The position numbers were made by a program, and so were the translations under genes. A stretch of 64,000 nucleotides of DNA from Rahnella sp. AA (GTDB taxonomy: Bacteria; Pseudomonadota; Gammaproteobacteria; Enterobacterales; Enterobacteriaceae). The notes beneath the pieces were generated by a model, which was given only the letters and a program-made list of their open reading frames with translations, did not search any database and was not told the origin of the DNA. The stretch's first letter is position 1. The number at the start of each line of letters is the position of its first letter. Positions 44,738-52,128 of this stretch are shown here, in pieces. The DNA lies in assembly GCF_002834385.1 (NCBI RefSeq), contig NZ_PITQ01000011.1:62001-126000 (forward strand), in the 5' to 3' direction.

Positions 44738-45090
44738 CTCACTACCTCTAATGTTTCTGAGGTTCCTCTTATCAGACGCCGGGTAGGGTTGCTCATAATG
44801 ATACAACCTGCTGAAGCAAACCCGGCCGGGCCATTTCTTCTCTCACCGTGTACGCGAAATAAGCTCCTGCCATAGGATTCACCCGAGGTTTGATGCAGTT
44901 CAATCGTAAGTGGCCCCTTTGAACTGGTTGCAATTCCCACCCGATATGTCCCCTGGGGAAGTGGTCCCATTCCTTTAACATGCTGACGATCTGGGTTATT
45001 TTTATTTGTCAGGACGCCTGAATAACCCCGTTCGATGAATACTCCATCATGAAATAATTCACCGGTGCTTTGCTTATATGTCCAGGTCAT
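44734..45090 (-). CDS. Type VI effector, Tlde1-type L,D-transpeptidase-like enzyme (DUF2778)
   Basis: A 118-residue protein with the DUF2778/Tlde1 pattern: GYSG at 22-25, GPLPQGTYRVG at 42-52, and the catalytic L,D-transpeptidase-like motif with His81 (FRVHG) and Cys96 (SAGCIIM) spaced as in YkuD-type enzymes. Salmonella Tlde1 cuts or alters tetrapeptide stems of peptidoglycan in the target periplasm and is carried by the type VI machine. It has no signal peptide, as expected for a type VI cargo. It sits 9 bases after hcp and overlaps the predicted immunity gene. Confidence 0.85.
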   Translation of the reverse strand: MTWTYKQSTGELFHDGVFIERGYSGVLTNKNNPDRQHVKGMGPLPQGTYRVGIATSSKGPLTIELHQTSGESYGRSLFRVHGERRNGPAGFASAGCIIMSNPTRRLIRGTSETLEVVR

Positions 45091-45099
45091 AAATCCTCC

Positions 45100-45591
45100 T
45101 TATGCAATTGCTCGTTCATTCCATGAGTCTGAATGGATGATGTTACCGTCAGCGTAAGTCCAGGTTATTTTTTCGTAACGCAGTTCCACACATTCGATGT
45201 GTCCCTGTTTTTCAAAATTAGGGTTTTTTACGTCATACATCATTGCCGATAATGACACCAGTTTTACATTCTCCAGCTTCGTATTAAAATACTCGACTTC
45301 CTGCCCGGCATCGTTAATTCGATACCATTTTATCTCAGCGGATTTAAACGTTTTCCCCGAAGTAACAGCTTTATAAAGATAGGGGCTCGATGAATCTATT
45401 TCTTTATCAAATACGAAAGGATGATGAATTCTGGTTCCGGTAATTTTCCCTGTATTGGAGTCAGTTGGGATTTCAAGGGCATGAGCTAAACCATTAACCT
45501 CGATACTCCCTTCACGGTCTTTTACATCAACTGAACCCTTAATTGGTGCACCACCATCGTCTTTAAGCCACAAATAGGCAGGAATTGCCAT
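45100..45591 (-). CDS. hcp: Hcp-family type VI secretion tube protein
   Basis: A 163-residue Hcp1-like protein with the typical start MAIPAYLWLKDDGGAPIKGS, the IHHPFVFDKEID strand and the end YEKITWTYADGNIIHSDSW. Hcp hexamers form the type VI inner tube and carry small effectors in the lumen. It is first in a three-gene minus-strand unit with an effector and an immunity gene. No other type VI gene (tss, VgrG, PAAR) is in the window, so this is an orphan auxiliary module that must use a machine encoded elsewhere. Confidence 0.92.
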   Translation of the reverse strand: MAIPAYLWLKDDGGAPIKGSVDVKDREGSIEVNGLAHALEIPTDSNTGKITGTRIHHPFVFDKEIDSSSPYLYKAVTSGKTFKSAEIKWYRINDAGQEVEYFNTKLENVKLVSLSAMMYDVKNPNFEKQGHIECVELRYEKITWTYADGNIIHSDSWNERAIA

Positions 45592-45841
45592 TTTTGATTA
45601 ATCCCTTTTTAAAAAATTGAGGCTATACGTTATGCCTGTATATTTACACAAGCCGTTGGCGAACCTTTAAAAATGGAATTTTCAGAAATTTGTTACTGAT
45701 GAGTGGCCCCTGTGTACGAGATAACAAACCATCTGCGACCTTGACTCCCATAATCAAAATTCAATCTCCGCAGCAAAGACATATAAATATGTTTTTGCTA
45801 CACGGCTTCCGTGCGGGTTGATGGTGTAATTTTGAGGAAAG

Positions 45842-46062
45842 AGTACGGGTATCACTCGTCGTGATTTTTTAAACGGTATGGTGATTACGGCACTGCCGGT
45901 ATGATGCCGTTCGAGGCGCTGCGGGCTTCATCGCAAAGCGCTGCACAGTCTTTGTATTACCCGCCTTCGCTCACCGGTTTACGCGGTAACCATCAGGGAT
46001 CTTACGAAGCCGCGCACATTCCCGGGCGCGAAGGGAAACAGGTGAATGCGGGGCTGGGATAA
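45842..46062 (+). pseudogene. Remnant of a Tat-exported oxidoreductase (spermidine-dehydrogenase-like)
   Basis: One frame reads GITRRDFLNGMVITALPV then stops. A shifted frame continues MPFEALRASSQSAAQ and SLYYPPSLTGLRGNHQGSYE, ending AAHIPGREGKQVNAGLG and a stop at 46062. TRRDFLNG is a Tat-type twin-arginine signal, and YYPPSLTGLRGNHxGSYEAAH is the start of FAD/NAD(P)-binding proteins of the spermidine dehydrogenase type. Only the N-terminus of a protein usually several times longer remains, with a frameshift. The family assignment is from memory. Confidence 0.55.
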
Positions 46063-46121
46063 ACCAGGCCCCGTTTAGACAGAACACATCTTTCAACCCT
46101 GATTTTTGCTGCCCGCAAATA

Positions 46122-47438
46122 TCAGGACGTCGACATCGTCACCAAAATCGGCTTCTTCACAAACAACCCGTAACTTAGCGCGCCCAGCATCAGCAAACCG
46201 GCACCGAGGAAGAATACATTAGTGAACTGCCCGGTGGCATCCAGGATAATTCCGGTCACAATTGGCGCACAGGCCGCACCCAGGAAGCCCCCGAAGTTCT
46301 GAATAGCGCCCATCGAGGCTACCTGCTCTTTCGGCGCAATGTCTGAGGCCAGCGTCCAGATAACACCCTGTGGTAACTGCGAGAAGAAGTAGCCAATCGA
46401 CAACAACGCAATACTTAATGTGGTGTCATGCACAAACGGGATCGGCGCAACAAAACAGGCTGCCAGCGCAGCACCGGCCACGATCGGAACTTTACGCGCT
46501 GTGATGGTTTTCACGCCACGACGGATGAGACGGTCAGAAAGACTCCCGCCGCACAACACACCCAAAATCCCTGCTAAAAACGGGATGGCCGCCAGCCAGC
46601 CAGTCTGTTTCAGGCTGAAACCCAGCGATTTCTCCAGGTAGCCCGGCAGCCAGGTCAGGTAAACCCAGATGGTGAACATAATAGAGAAGTTGCCGATCAC
46701 CATGAACCAGGTGGTTTTATGCCTGAACAGCGCACCCCAGCTCGCTTTGTTGTTGCCGTTAGCGCTGACCACCGGTTGCTGTACTCGCTGAGAATTAGCA
46801 TGGATCTCATTCTCTTCACGCCCGGTCGGATTACGGTAGAACTTAAGCCACACCAGCAACAGCGGAATACCCGCCAGACCAATCGCAATAAACATCCCAC
46901 GCCAGCCGAGCGTCAGCAGCAGCACGGTCAGAATTGGCGGAGCAATGGCATTGGCAATCTGCGAGCCGGTATTGATGATTGAGGTTGGCAATGCGCGCTC
47001 TTTGTCGGAGAACCAGCGATGAGTAATCTTGATGCCGGACGTAAAGAACGGCGATTCAGAGATGCCCAGCAGCACGCGCAGTGCATAGAACATTGAATAA
47101 CCATTAATGAAACCGGCCATGACCGTGAAGGTTGACCAAAGGCCCACGCCCCACGCGAACATTTTTTTAGGGCCAAAACGGTCAACCAACCAGCCGGCTG
47201 GCAGATTGGCCAGTGCATAAGGCCACAGAAATGCCGACAGCAGCAGGCCCATTTCCGTCTGGCTGAAACCAAACTCTTTAGCAATGGTGGTGTTGGCTAT
47301 ACTTAAATTCGCGCGGTCGAGATAATTAATCACCGCAGCCATTAACAAAATAAAAATAATACCCCAGCGTAAACGGGAAACAACCGGAGAGGCACTTTTT
47401 ACCATTGGTACATTGAGGGAAGATGTCGCATCTTTCAT
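46122..47438 (-). CDS. MFS anion:cation symporter (ACS) family sugar-acid transporter
   Basis: A 438-residue, 12-helix transporter of the ACS family (GudP, GarP, ExuT, DgoT). Landmarks are the first helix region INYLDRANLSIANTTIAKEFGFSQTEMGLLLSAF and loop GWLVDRFGPKKMF, with ESPFFTSGIKITHRWF further on. The family carries hexuronates, galactonate, glucarate and similar acids. It is the last gene of a minus-strand cluster with a YhcH-type protein, an aldolase and a kinase, 15 bases behind the YhcH gene. A sugar acid is the likely cargo. Confidence 0.9.
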   Translation of the reverse strand: MKDATSSLNVPMVKSASPVVSRLRWGIIFILLMAAVINYLDRANLSIANTTIAKEFGFSQTEMGLLLSAFLWPYALANLPAGWLVDRFGPKKMFAWGVGLWSTFTVMAGFINGYSMFYALRVLLGISESPFFTSGIKITHRWFSDKERALPTSIINTGSQIANAIAPPILTVLLLTLGWRGMFIAIGLAGIPLLLVWLKFYRNPTGREENEIHANSQRVQQPVVSANGNNKASWGALFRHKTTWFMVIGNFSIMFTIWVYLTWLPGYLEKSLGFSLKQTGWLAAIPFLAGILGVLCGGSLSDRLIRRGVKTITARKVPIVAGAALAACFVAPIPFVHDTTLSIALLSIGYFFSQLPQGVIWTLASDIAPKEQVASMGAIQNFGGFLGAACAPIVTGIILDATGQFTNVFFLGAGLLMLGALSYGLFVKKPILVTMSTS

Positions 47439-47453
47439 AATTTTAATTATCCA

Positions 47454-47951
47454 CTATCGGTTATTCATAAATAAGGCATCATCGAACAGGCTCAGGTGAA
47501 TTTTAATCACAGCCTTACGAATAAATGACTCTCTTTGAGAATGACAGCAAGGGCGATGTAAATCTTGCGGAAAGAAAACAGCAAACATGCCAGGTTCCAG
47601 ATGAATGAATGATTCATTCCGGGTGTCCTGATAAAATACAATATCATGCTCATCTGCCCGGTCTTCTACCACCTCATGTCCCGCCGCACCGCGCGCCACG
47701 CCGAGGGTTTCCTCCCCTTGCAGGAGAAATTGAATATCCACGAACTTAAAATGTGACTCAGCTTGCATTTCATTAGCAGGAGCCGTATTCATTTCCTGAA
47801 GAAGGCAAAACATCTTGCCCGGAATAATGTCGAATTTCCCTGGTGTTAACGTTGAAAAATCGGTTTGAGTAATATACTTAATACCCTTATTAATAATCGG
47901 ATGGAACGCTAATTTTTCACGTTCCCAATCTCGCAGGCAACATACGATCAT
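47454..47951 (-). CDS. YhcH/YjgK/YiaL-family (DUF386) cupin protein
   Basis: A 165-residue single-cupin protein. The metal-site landmarks are ESHFKFVDIQFLLQGEE and the late FFPQDLHRPCC block. Relatives sit in sialic-acid (YhcH), YiaL sugar and beta-galactosidase operons, where they are thought to act on sugar anomers or similar small steps. In this cluster it precedes the transporter gene and follows the aldolase after a 177-base gap, which has a CRP-like sequence TGAGG-N6-TCACA at 47985-48000. Confidence 0.88.
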   Translation of the reverse strand: MIVCCLRDWEREKLAFHPIINKGIKYITQTDFSTLTPGKFDIIPGKMFCLLQEMNTAPANEMQAESHFKFVDIQFLLQGEETLGVARGAAGHEVVEDRADEHDIVFYQDTRNESFIHLEPGMFAVFFPQDLHRPCCHSQRESFIRKAVIKIHLSLFDDALFMNNR

Positions 47952-48128
47952 GTTGAGGGATCCTTTTGTATTTATCTTTATATTGAGGGTCAGATCACAG
48001 GTAAGAATTTATAACGTTAGAACATCTCTGCTTTTAAAATAAATAACCGGCCAGACGGCGTTGACAGGCCATTATTCAGCGGATGAGGTGACACCTCATC
48101 CGCATGACACACTGACGATTACCGCGCC

Positions 48129-49058
48129 TTATACGGCGGCGATTTTTTTCTGCCACAGCGCGGTGCCGCTGTGGATCTGATCCAGTAACACAGTCAGCCC
48201 CCAGAATTTCTCCAGCACGTTATCTTTATTTACGCGGCAGAATTCGCTGCCGAACGTCCCTAAACGCTGATGATAAATTTTGGCGTTCTTTGGATAGCCC
48301 AGCGTTTCAGTTACCGCACCCAGCGACAGGAAAATAGCCAGCTCGTCGGCGAGCTTAGGCTGGGTGGCTGCCTTGTGGTACAGCCAGCTATAAAGTTCAG
48401 GATGGAAGTTAGTGAATACGCCGCTGAAACCTTTAGAACCCGCCTGCATCGCGGGATAAGCAATTGCCGCATTCGCATTGATGATGTTCAACGGCGTGTT
48501 CGCCACCAGCTTCACGCGACGTGTCACGGTCTCAAGGTCACAGCTCACATCTTTCAATACCACGAAACGGCCCGAGTTGGCGCAGTAGGTCAGTTCGTCA
48601 TCGGTCAGCAGGCGGCGATACGGGGCCGGGCATTCATACAAGCCCAGCGGCAGGGATGCCGGCAGCGCGCTCAGCAGCTTGTCCAGTGTCGCAAAGAAGA
48701 TTTCGCTGCCCTGATTTTTCGGATCAAGATGGTTGGTCACCAGCACCAGCGCATCAGCACCGGTTTTCGCCATCGCGCTCAGTTCGCTGATCTGGTCGTT
48801 AATATCGTCACTGATGTGTCCGGAGGCGATCACTGGCACGCGCCCGGCCACCTGCTTCACCACAAATTCCGCCAGCCCAACGCGCTCCTCCAAAGTCAGA
48901 AATTGCATCTCGCTCGACTGACAGACGGCAAACAGCGCATCGACCCCTTTCTCAAGGTACCAGTCGATCAAACGAGCCAGACCCGGATAGTCAATCTGAT
49001 TATCTTCAGTGAAAGGGGTCAACATCACAGGCACAATGCCTTCAATACTTTTACTCAT
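48129..49058 (-). CDS. DapA/NanA-family aldolase
   Basis: A 309-residue class I (Schiff-base) lyase of the dihydrodipicolinate synthase / N-acetylneuraminate lyase family. Schiff-base Lys169 lies in FVVLKDVSCD and the catalytic Tyr141 in GLYECPAPY. The usual GTTGE loop is CQSSE at 46-50, which points away from true DapA. In this setting a 2-keto-3-deoxy sugar acid is a probable substrate. The frame is open to 49115, but TAGGAGAAGTG before the ATG at 49058 sets the start. An operator-like palindrome lies 31 bases upstream. Confidence 0.88.
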   Translation of the reverse strand: MSKSIEGIVPVMLTPFTEDNQIDYPGLARLIDWYLEKGVDALFAVCQSSEMQFLTLEERVGLAEFVVKQVAGRVPVIASGHISDDINDQISELSAMAKTGADALVLVTNHLDPKNQGSEIFFATLDKLLSALPASLPLGLYECPAPYRRLLTDDELTYCANSGRFVVLKDVSCDLETVTRRVKLVANTPLNIINANAAIAYPAMQAGSKGFSGVFTNFHPELYSWLYHKAATQPKLADELAIFLSLGAVTETLGYPKNAKIYHQRLGTFGSEFCRVNKDNVLEKFWGLTVLLDQIHSGTALWQKKIAAV

Positions 49059-49088
49059 CACTTCTCCTAAAATACCCGCAGGCATCAG

Positions 49089-49104
49089 ACGTAATCGATT
49101 ACGT
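49089..49104. promoter_or_regulatory. 16-base perfect palindrome upstream of the aldolase gene
   Basis: ACGTAATCGATTACGT, a perfect palindrome with a central CG, lies just before the aldolase start. This is the form of LacI-family operators. No LacI gene is in the cluster, so the binder is either encoded elsewhere or is the DeoR-type N-terminus of the upstream fusion protein. Confidence 0.65.
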
Positions 49105-49168
49105 GGCCACGACATTCATGAATCAAGGTAGCAGCCGCAACAACACACTAAACAGTGAATGCAGCATT

Positions 49169-50383
49169 TTATCGCTGCTCAAGACGCGCTGACGCCTGCT
49201 TGTGATCAGGCATATTCGATGCGCCTTCGCGCTCTACCGCCAGGGAGGCAAACGCTGAGGCGTAGGTCGCGGCCTGAACCAGACTTTGCCCGTTGGCAAT
49301 CCCTGAAGCCAACGCCCCGTTAAAGGCATCGCCGGCGCCGGTAGTGTCCACGCTCAGTGCCGGGAAGGCCGGAATATGCTGGAACTGATTACCGTCAAGC
49401 AGCAGTGCGCCACGCGCTCCCATGGTAATAATTACCCGTTTTGCACCCTGACTGACGATGCGCTGTGCCGCCTCTTTTGCGCTGGCCAGATCCTGTACGT
49501 CGATGCCGGAAAGCTGCGACGCCTCGGTTTCGTTGGGTGTAATCACATCAACATATTCAAGACACTCAAGCGCATGAATCGAGAAAGGAGCCGGATTGAG
49601 GATCACTTTCACTCCCAGCGCTTTGGCCAGCTTCATCGCGCTCAAAGTGGCAGAGAAATTATTTTCGAGCTGCACCAGCAACACATCCGAATCTTCAAGC
49701 TCGGGCGCTATCGCCGCCACTTCATCTTCACTGATGGTTTTATTGGCACCCGAATAGATGGCAATCATGTTCTCACCGTTTTCCTGCGAGACATAAATGA
49801 TGGCGTTGCCGGTTGGCTCGGTTTCCGACTGATAAAGGGTGAAGGAGTGAATTTCCGAGGACGTCAGGTGGTCGTAAGCAAACTGGCTGAACTGGTCCTT
49901 ACCCACTTTGGAAACAAAATGTACCTTGGCACCCGCACGGCTTACCGCAGTGGCCTGATTCGCCCCTTTGCCACCGGGGCCGAGCGTACTGCCCAACGCC
50001 AACAAAGATTCTCCGCCTTTTGGAAAGCGTTCAACTTTCGCCACAATATCGACGTTAAATGACCCCAGAATGCAGACCTTACCTTTCATGTTCTTCCCTT
50101 TATTTTGCTGTCCCGCCTGCTTTCTTTTCTGGCTCTGCAGGCGTTTTAGCAACACTTCAAAGTTATCACCAGTATCGGTAATCAGTTTCGACTGCAAACT
50201 CCGGCGAATCACCACTGCACCTCCGTGACAGCGCTGAACCAATTTTTCAGCCGCCAGGGCATTCAGGTCACTACGAATGGTTTCCCGGGTCACGGTAAAC
50301 AGGGAGGCCAGGAACTCGACCGTCACCCGCTCGTATTGATCCAGATACTCCAGAATCTGCTGCCGACGCTCTTCAATAAACAT
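49169..50383 (-). CDS. DeoR-type helix-turn-helix fused to a PfkB/ribokinase-family sugar kinase
   Basis: A 404-residue fusion. Residues 1-60 are a DeoR winged helix (EERRQQILEYLDQYERVTVEFLASLFTVTRETIRSDL, ending CHGGAV). Residues 60-98 are a basic linker (QSQKRKQAGQQNKGKNMKGK). Residues 99-404 are a PfkB kinase with GSFNVDIVAKVERFPKGGE, GPGGKGANQA and the catalytic DTTGAGDAF near residue 345. The DeoR ligand domain is absent. The kinase may be both the enzyme and the sensor of the operon. An internal ATG at the linker end (MKGKVCIL) could make free kinase. It heads the aldolase-YhcH-MFS cluster. Confidence 0.9.
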   Translation of the reverse strand: MFIEERRQQILEYLDQYERVTVEFLASLFTVTRETIRSDLNALAAEKLVQRCHGGAVVIRRSLQSKLITDTGDNFEVLLKRLQSQKRKQAGQQNKGKNMKGKVCILGSFNVDIVAKVERFPKGGESLLALGSTLGPGGKGANQATAVSRAGAKVHFVSKVGKDQFSQFAYDHLTSSEIHSFTLYQSETEPTGNAIIYVSQENGENMIAIYSGANKTISEDEVAAIAPELEDSDVLLVQLENNFSATLSAMKLAKALGVKVILNPAPFSIHALECLEYVDVITPNETEASQLSGIDVQDLASAKEAAQRIVSQGAKRVIITMGARGALLLDGNQFQHIPAFPALSVDTTGAGDAFNGALASGIANGQSLVQAATYASAFASLAVEREGASNMPDHKQASARLEQR

Positions 50384-50679
50384 ATTTAGTCACCTTTTCT
50401 ATATTCAGAGTAAATGCAAAAAACTGATTAAATAGTGACGTTGCTCATAGCCTGACAGGCAAAACGGAAGCAAACAAAAATTGAAGTTGATGAGATTTGA
50501 GAAGGGTTAAGCGCAGAGATTGACAGGGTCCGGGTGGGGACGCCCTGTCGTAGAGAAAGGAAGGTTAAGGATACCTGCCTGATCTCAGCGGGTATTATTT
50601 CGCGGGTGCATTTCGCGATGCATCTCTACAGCAGGGCCACAAAAATGTGTCTTTGCTGCAGAGATGCATTCATCTCAAA
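50384..50679. other. Gap between the DeoR-kinase and outer-membrane factor genes
   Basis: About 300 bases with no gene. Two stem-loops are visible: GACAGGG / CCCTGTC at 50522-50549, and a longer imperfect inverted repeat with GATGCATCTCT at 50617 and AGAGATGCATT at 50660-50670. Neither has a T-run on either strand. They lie after the stop of the minus-strand efflux operon and may end or stabilise its mRNA. Confidence 0.4.
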
Positions 50680-52128
50680 TCACTTCCCCACATCCCCGTT
50701 CCAGCCACCGCCTAATGCGGCGATCAGCTTGACGCTGGTGACCATCTGGGTGCTTTGCAGCGAAAGGACGCTTTGCTGCTGGGTCAGGCTGGTGTTTTCA
50801 GTGGTAGCGACGTCGAGATAGTCGATCATCCCGGCCTGATACTGGTTGTAGGTGACGCGCGCGGATTCTTTGGCAGAGTCGGCAGCGTTCTGGCGGGCAA
50901 CAAGTTCGGTGTCGATCGTGTGCAGTTCCACCAGATAATCTTCCACTTCCTGCATCGCGGTTAACACGCTCTGGCGATAGCTGGCGACGTCGGCGTCATA
51001 CGCGGCTTCGGCTTGCGCGACTTTTCCGCGCGTGGCACCGAAATCAAGCACGGTCATGCTGAGTTCCGGCCCCAGCGACCAGACGCGGTTCGGCAGTGAG
51101 AACAGGTTATGCAGCGCAGATCCGGTGTATCCGCCGGTCGCGCTGAGAGTCAGATCCGGGAAGTATGCCGCGGTTGCGACGCCAATCGCGGCGTTGGAAG
51201 ACGCCATGGTGCGTTCGGCGGCGGCGACGTCAGGGCGGCGCTGCAACAGTTGCGATGGCAATGCGTCCGGCATTGGCGGCAGGTTCAGTTTCACGTTGCT
51301 CGCCGCCAGGCTGAACTGCGCCGGTGGTTTGCCGATCAGCACGGCGATAGCATGCTCAAGCTGGGCGCGCTGCCATTGCAGATCCAGCGCGGAGGCTTTG
51401 GTACTTTCCAGCTGCGTCTGCGCCTGTGCCAGTGTGCCGCGAGAGGTATTCCCGCCCGCATACTGGTTTTGAATGACGGTCAGGTAACGCTGATAGGCAT
51501 CAATGCTTTGTTTATACAGCGCAATTTGCTGGTCCATGACGCGGAGCTGGAAATAATCCTGCGCCAGTTCGGACTGGGCGCTGAGCGTCGCGTCCGCCAG
51601 ATCGGCCTTGCTGGCCTGCGCGCTGGCATCCTGTTCTTCCGCCGTGCGGCGAAGCTTGCCCCACAAATCCAGCTCCCAGCTGGCACTGAGTTGCGCCGTT
51701 TGTTTGTTGGAAACGGACGATGACGTGGCGCTGCGCGTGCTGCCTGCGGTTGCATCCACGGACGGGTAAAGATCAGAACGCGCCTGCGTCACCAGCGCCT
51801 GCGCTTCGCGGTACTGCGCGGCGTACTGGGCGACATTCTGGTTGGAAATCTGCACCTGAGTCAGCAGGGAAGAAAGCTGCGGATCCTGATAAACCGACCA
51901 CCATTCGCCTTTACTCTGGTTATCTTTCGGGACAGCCGCCGTCCAGCCTTTGGCTTCTTTAAACGCCGTCGGCATTGCAACGTCAGGCCGTTTGTAATCC
52001 GGGCCGACAGCACAGGCACTGACCAGCAGGGCCAGCGCCAGCGGAGCAAGACGGAACACGAGAGAACGCGGTTTTTGCAGAGTCATCAGATTCGCTTCAG
52101 GGTAAGAATTCATTGTTTTATCAGTCAT
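50680..52128 (-). CDS. Outer-membrane efflux lipoprotein, NodT family, OpmB-like
   Basis: A TolC-superfamily channel of 482 residues. The start at 52128 is set by GGAGGT eight bases upstream, inside the end of mdtC. This gives a long charged leader before the signal helix (RLAPLALALLVSAC, lipobox cysteine). Landmarks are SWELDLWGKLRRTAEEQ, LLQRRPDVAAAERTMASSNAAIGVATAAYFPDL and MTVLDFGATRGKVAQAEAAYDADVASYRQ. It overlaps mdtC by 8 bases. E. coli mdtABC uses TolC and has no such gene; the order here matches Pseudomonas muxABC-opmB. Confidence 0.9.
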   Translation of the reverse strand: MTDKTMNSYPEANLMTLQKPRSLVFRLAPLALALLVSACAVGPDYKRPDVAMPTAFKEAKGWTAAVPKDNQSKGEWWSVYQDPQLSSLLTQVQISNQNVAQYAAQYREAQALVTQARSDLYPSVDATAGSTRSATSSSVSNKQTAQLSASWELDLWGKLRRTAEEQDASAQASKADLADATLSAQSELAQDYFQLRVMDQQIALYKQSIDAYQRYLTVIQNQYAGGNTSRGTLAQAQTQLESTKASALDLQWQRAQLEHAIAVLIGKPPAQFSLAASNVKLNLPPMPDALPSQLLQRRPDVAAAERTMASSNAAIGVATAAYFPDLTLSATGGYTGSALHNLFSLPNRVWSLGPELSMTVLDFGATRGKVAQAEAAYDADVASYRQSVLTAMQEVEDYLVELHTIDTELVARQNAADSAKESARVTYNQYQAGMIDYLDVATTENTSLTQQQSVLSLQSTQMVTSVKLIAALGGGWNGDVGK

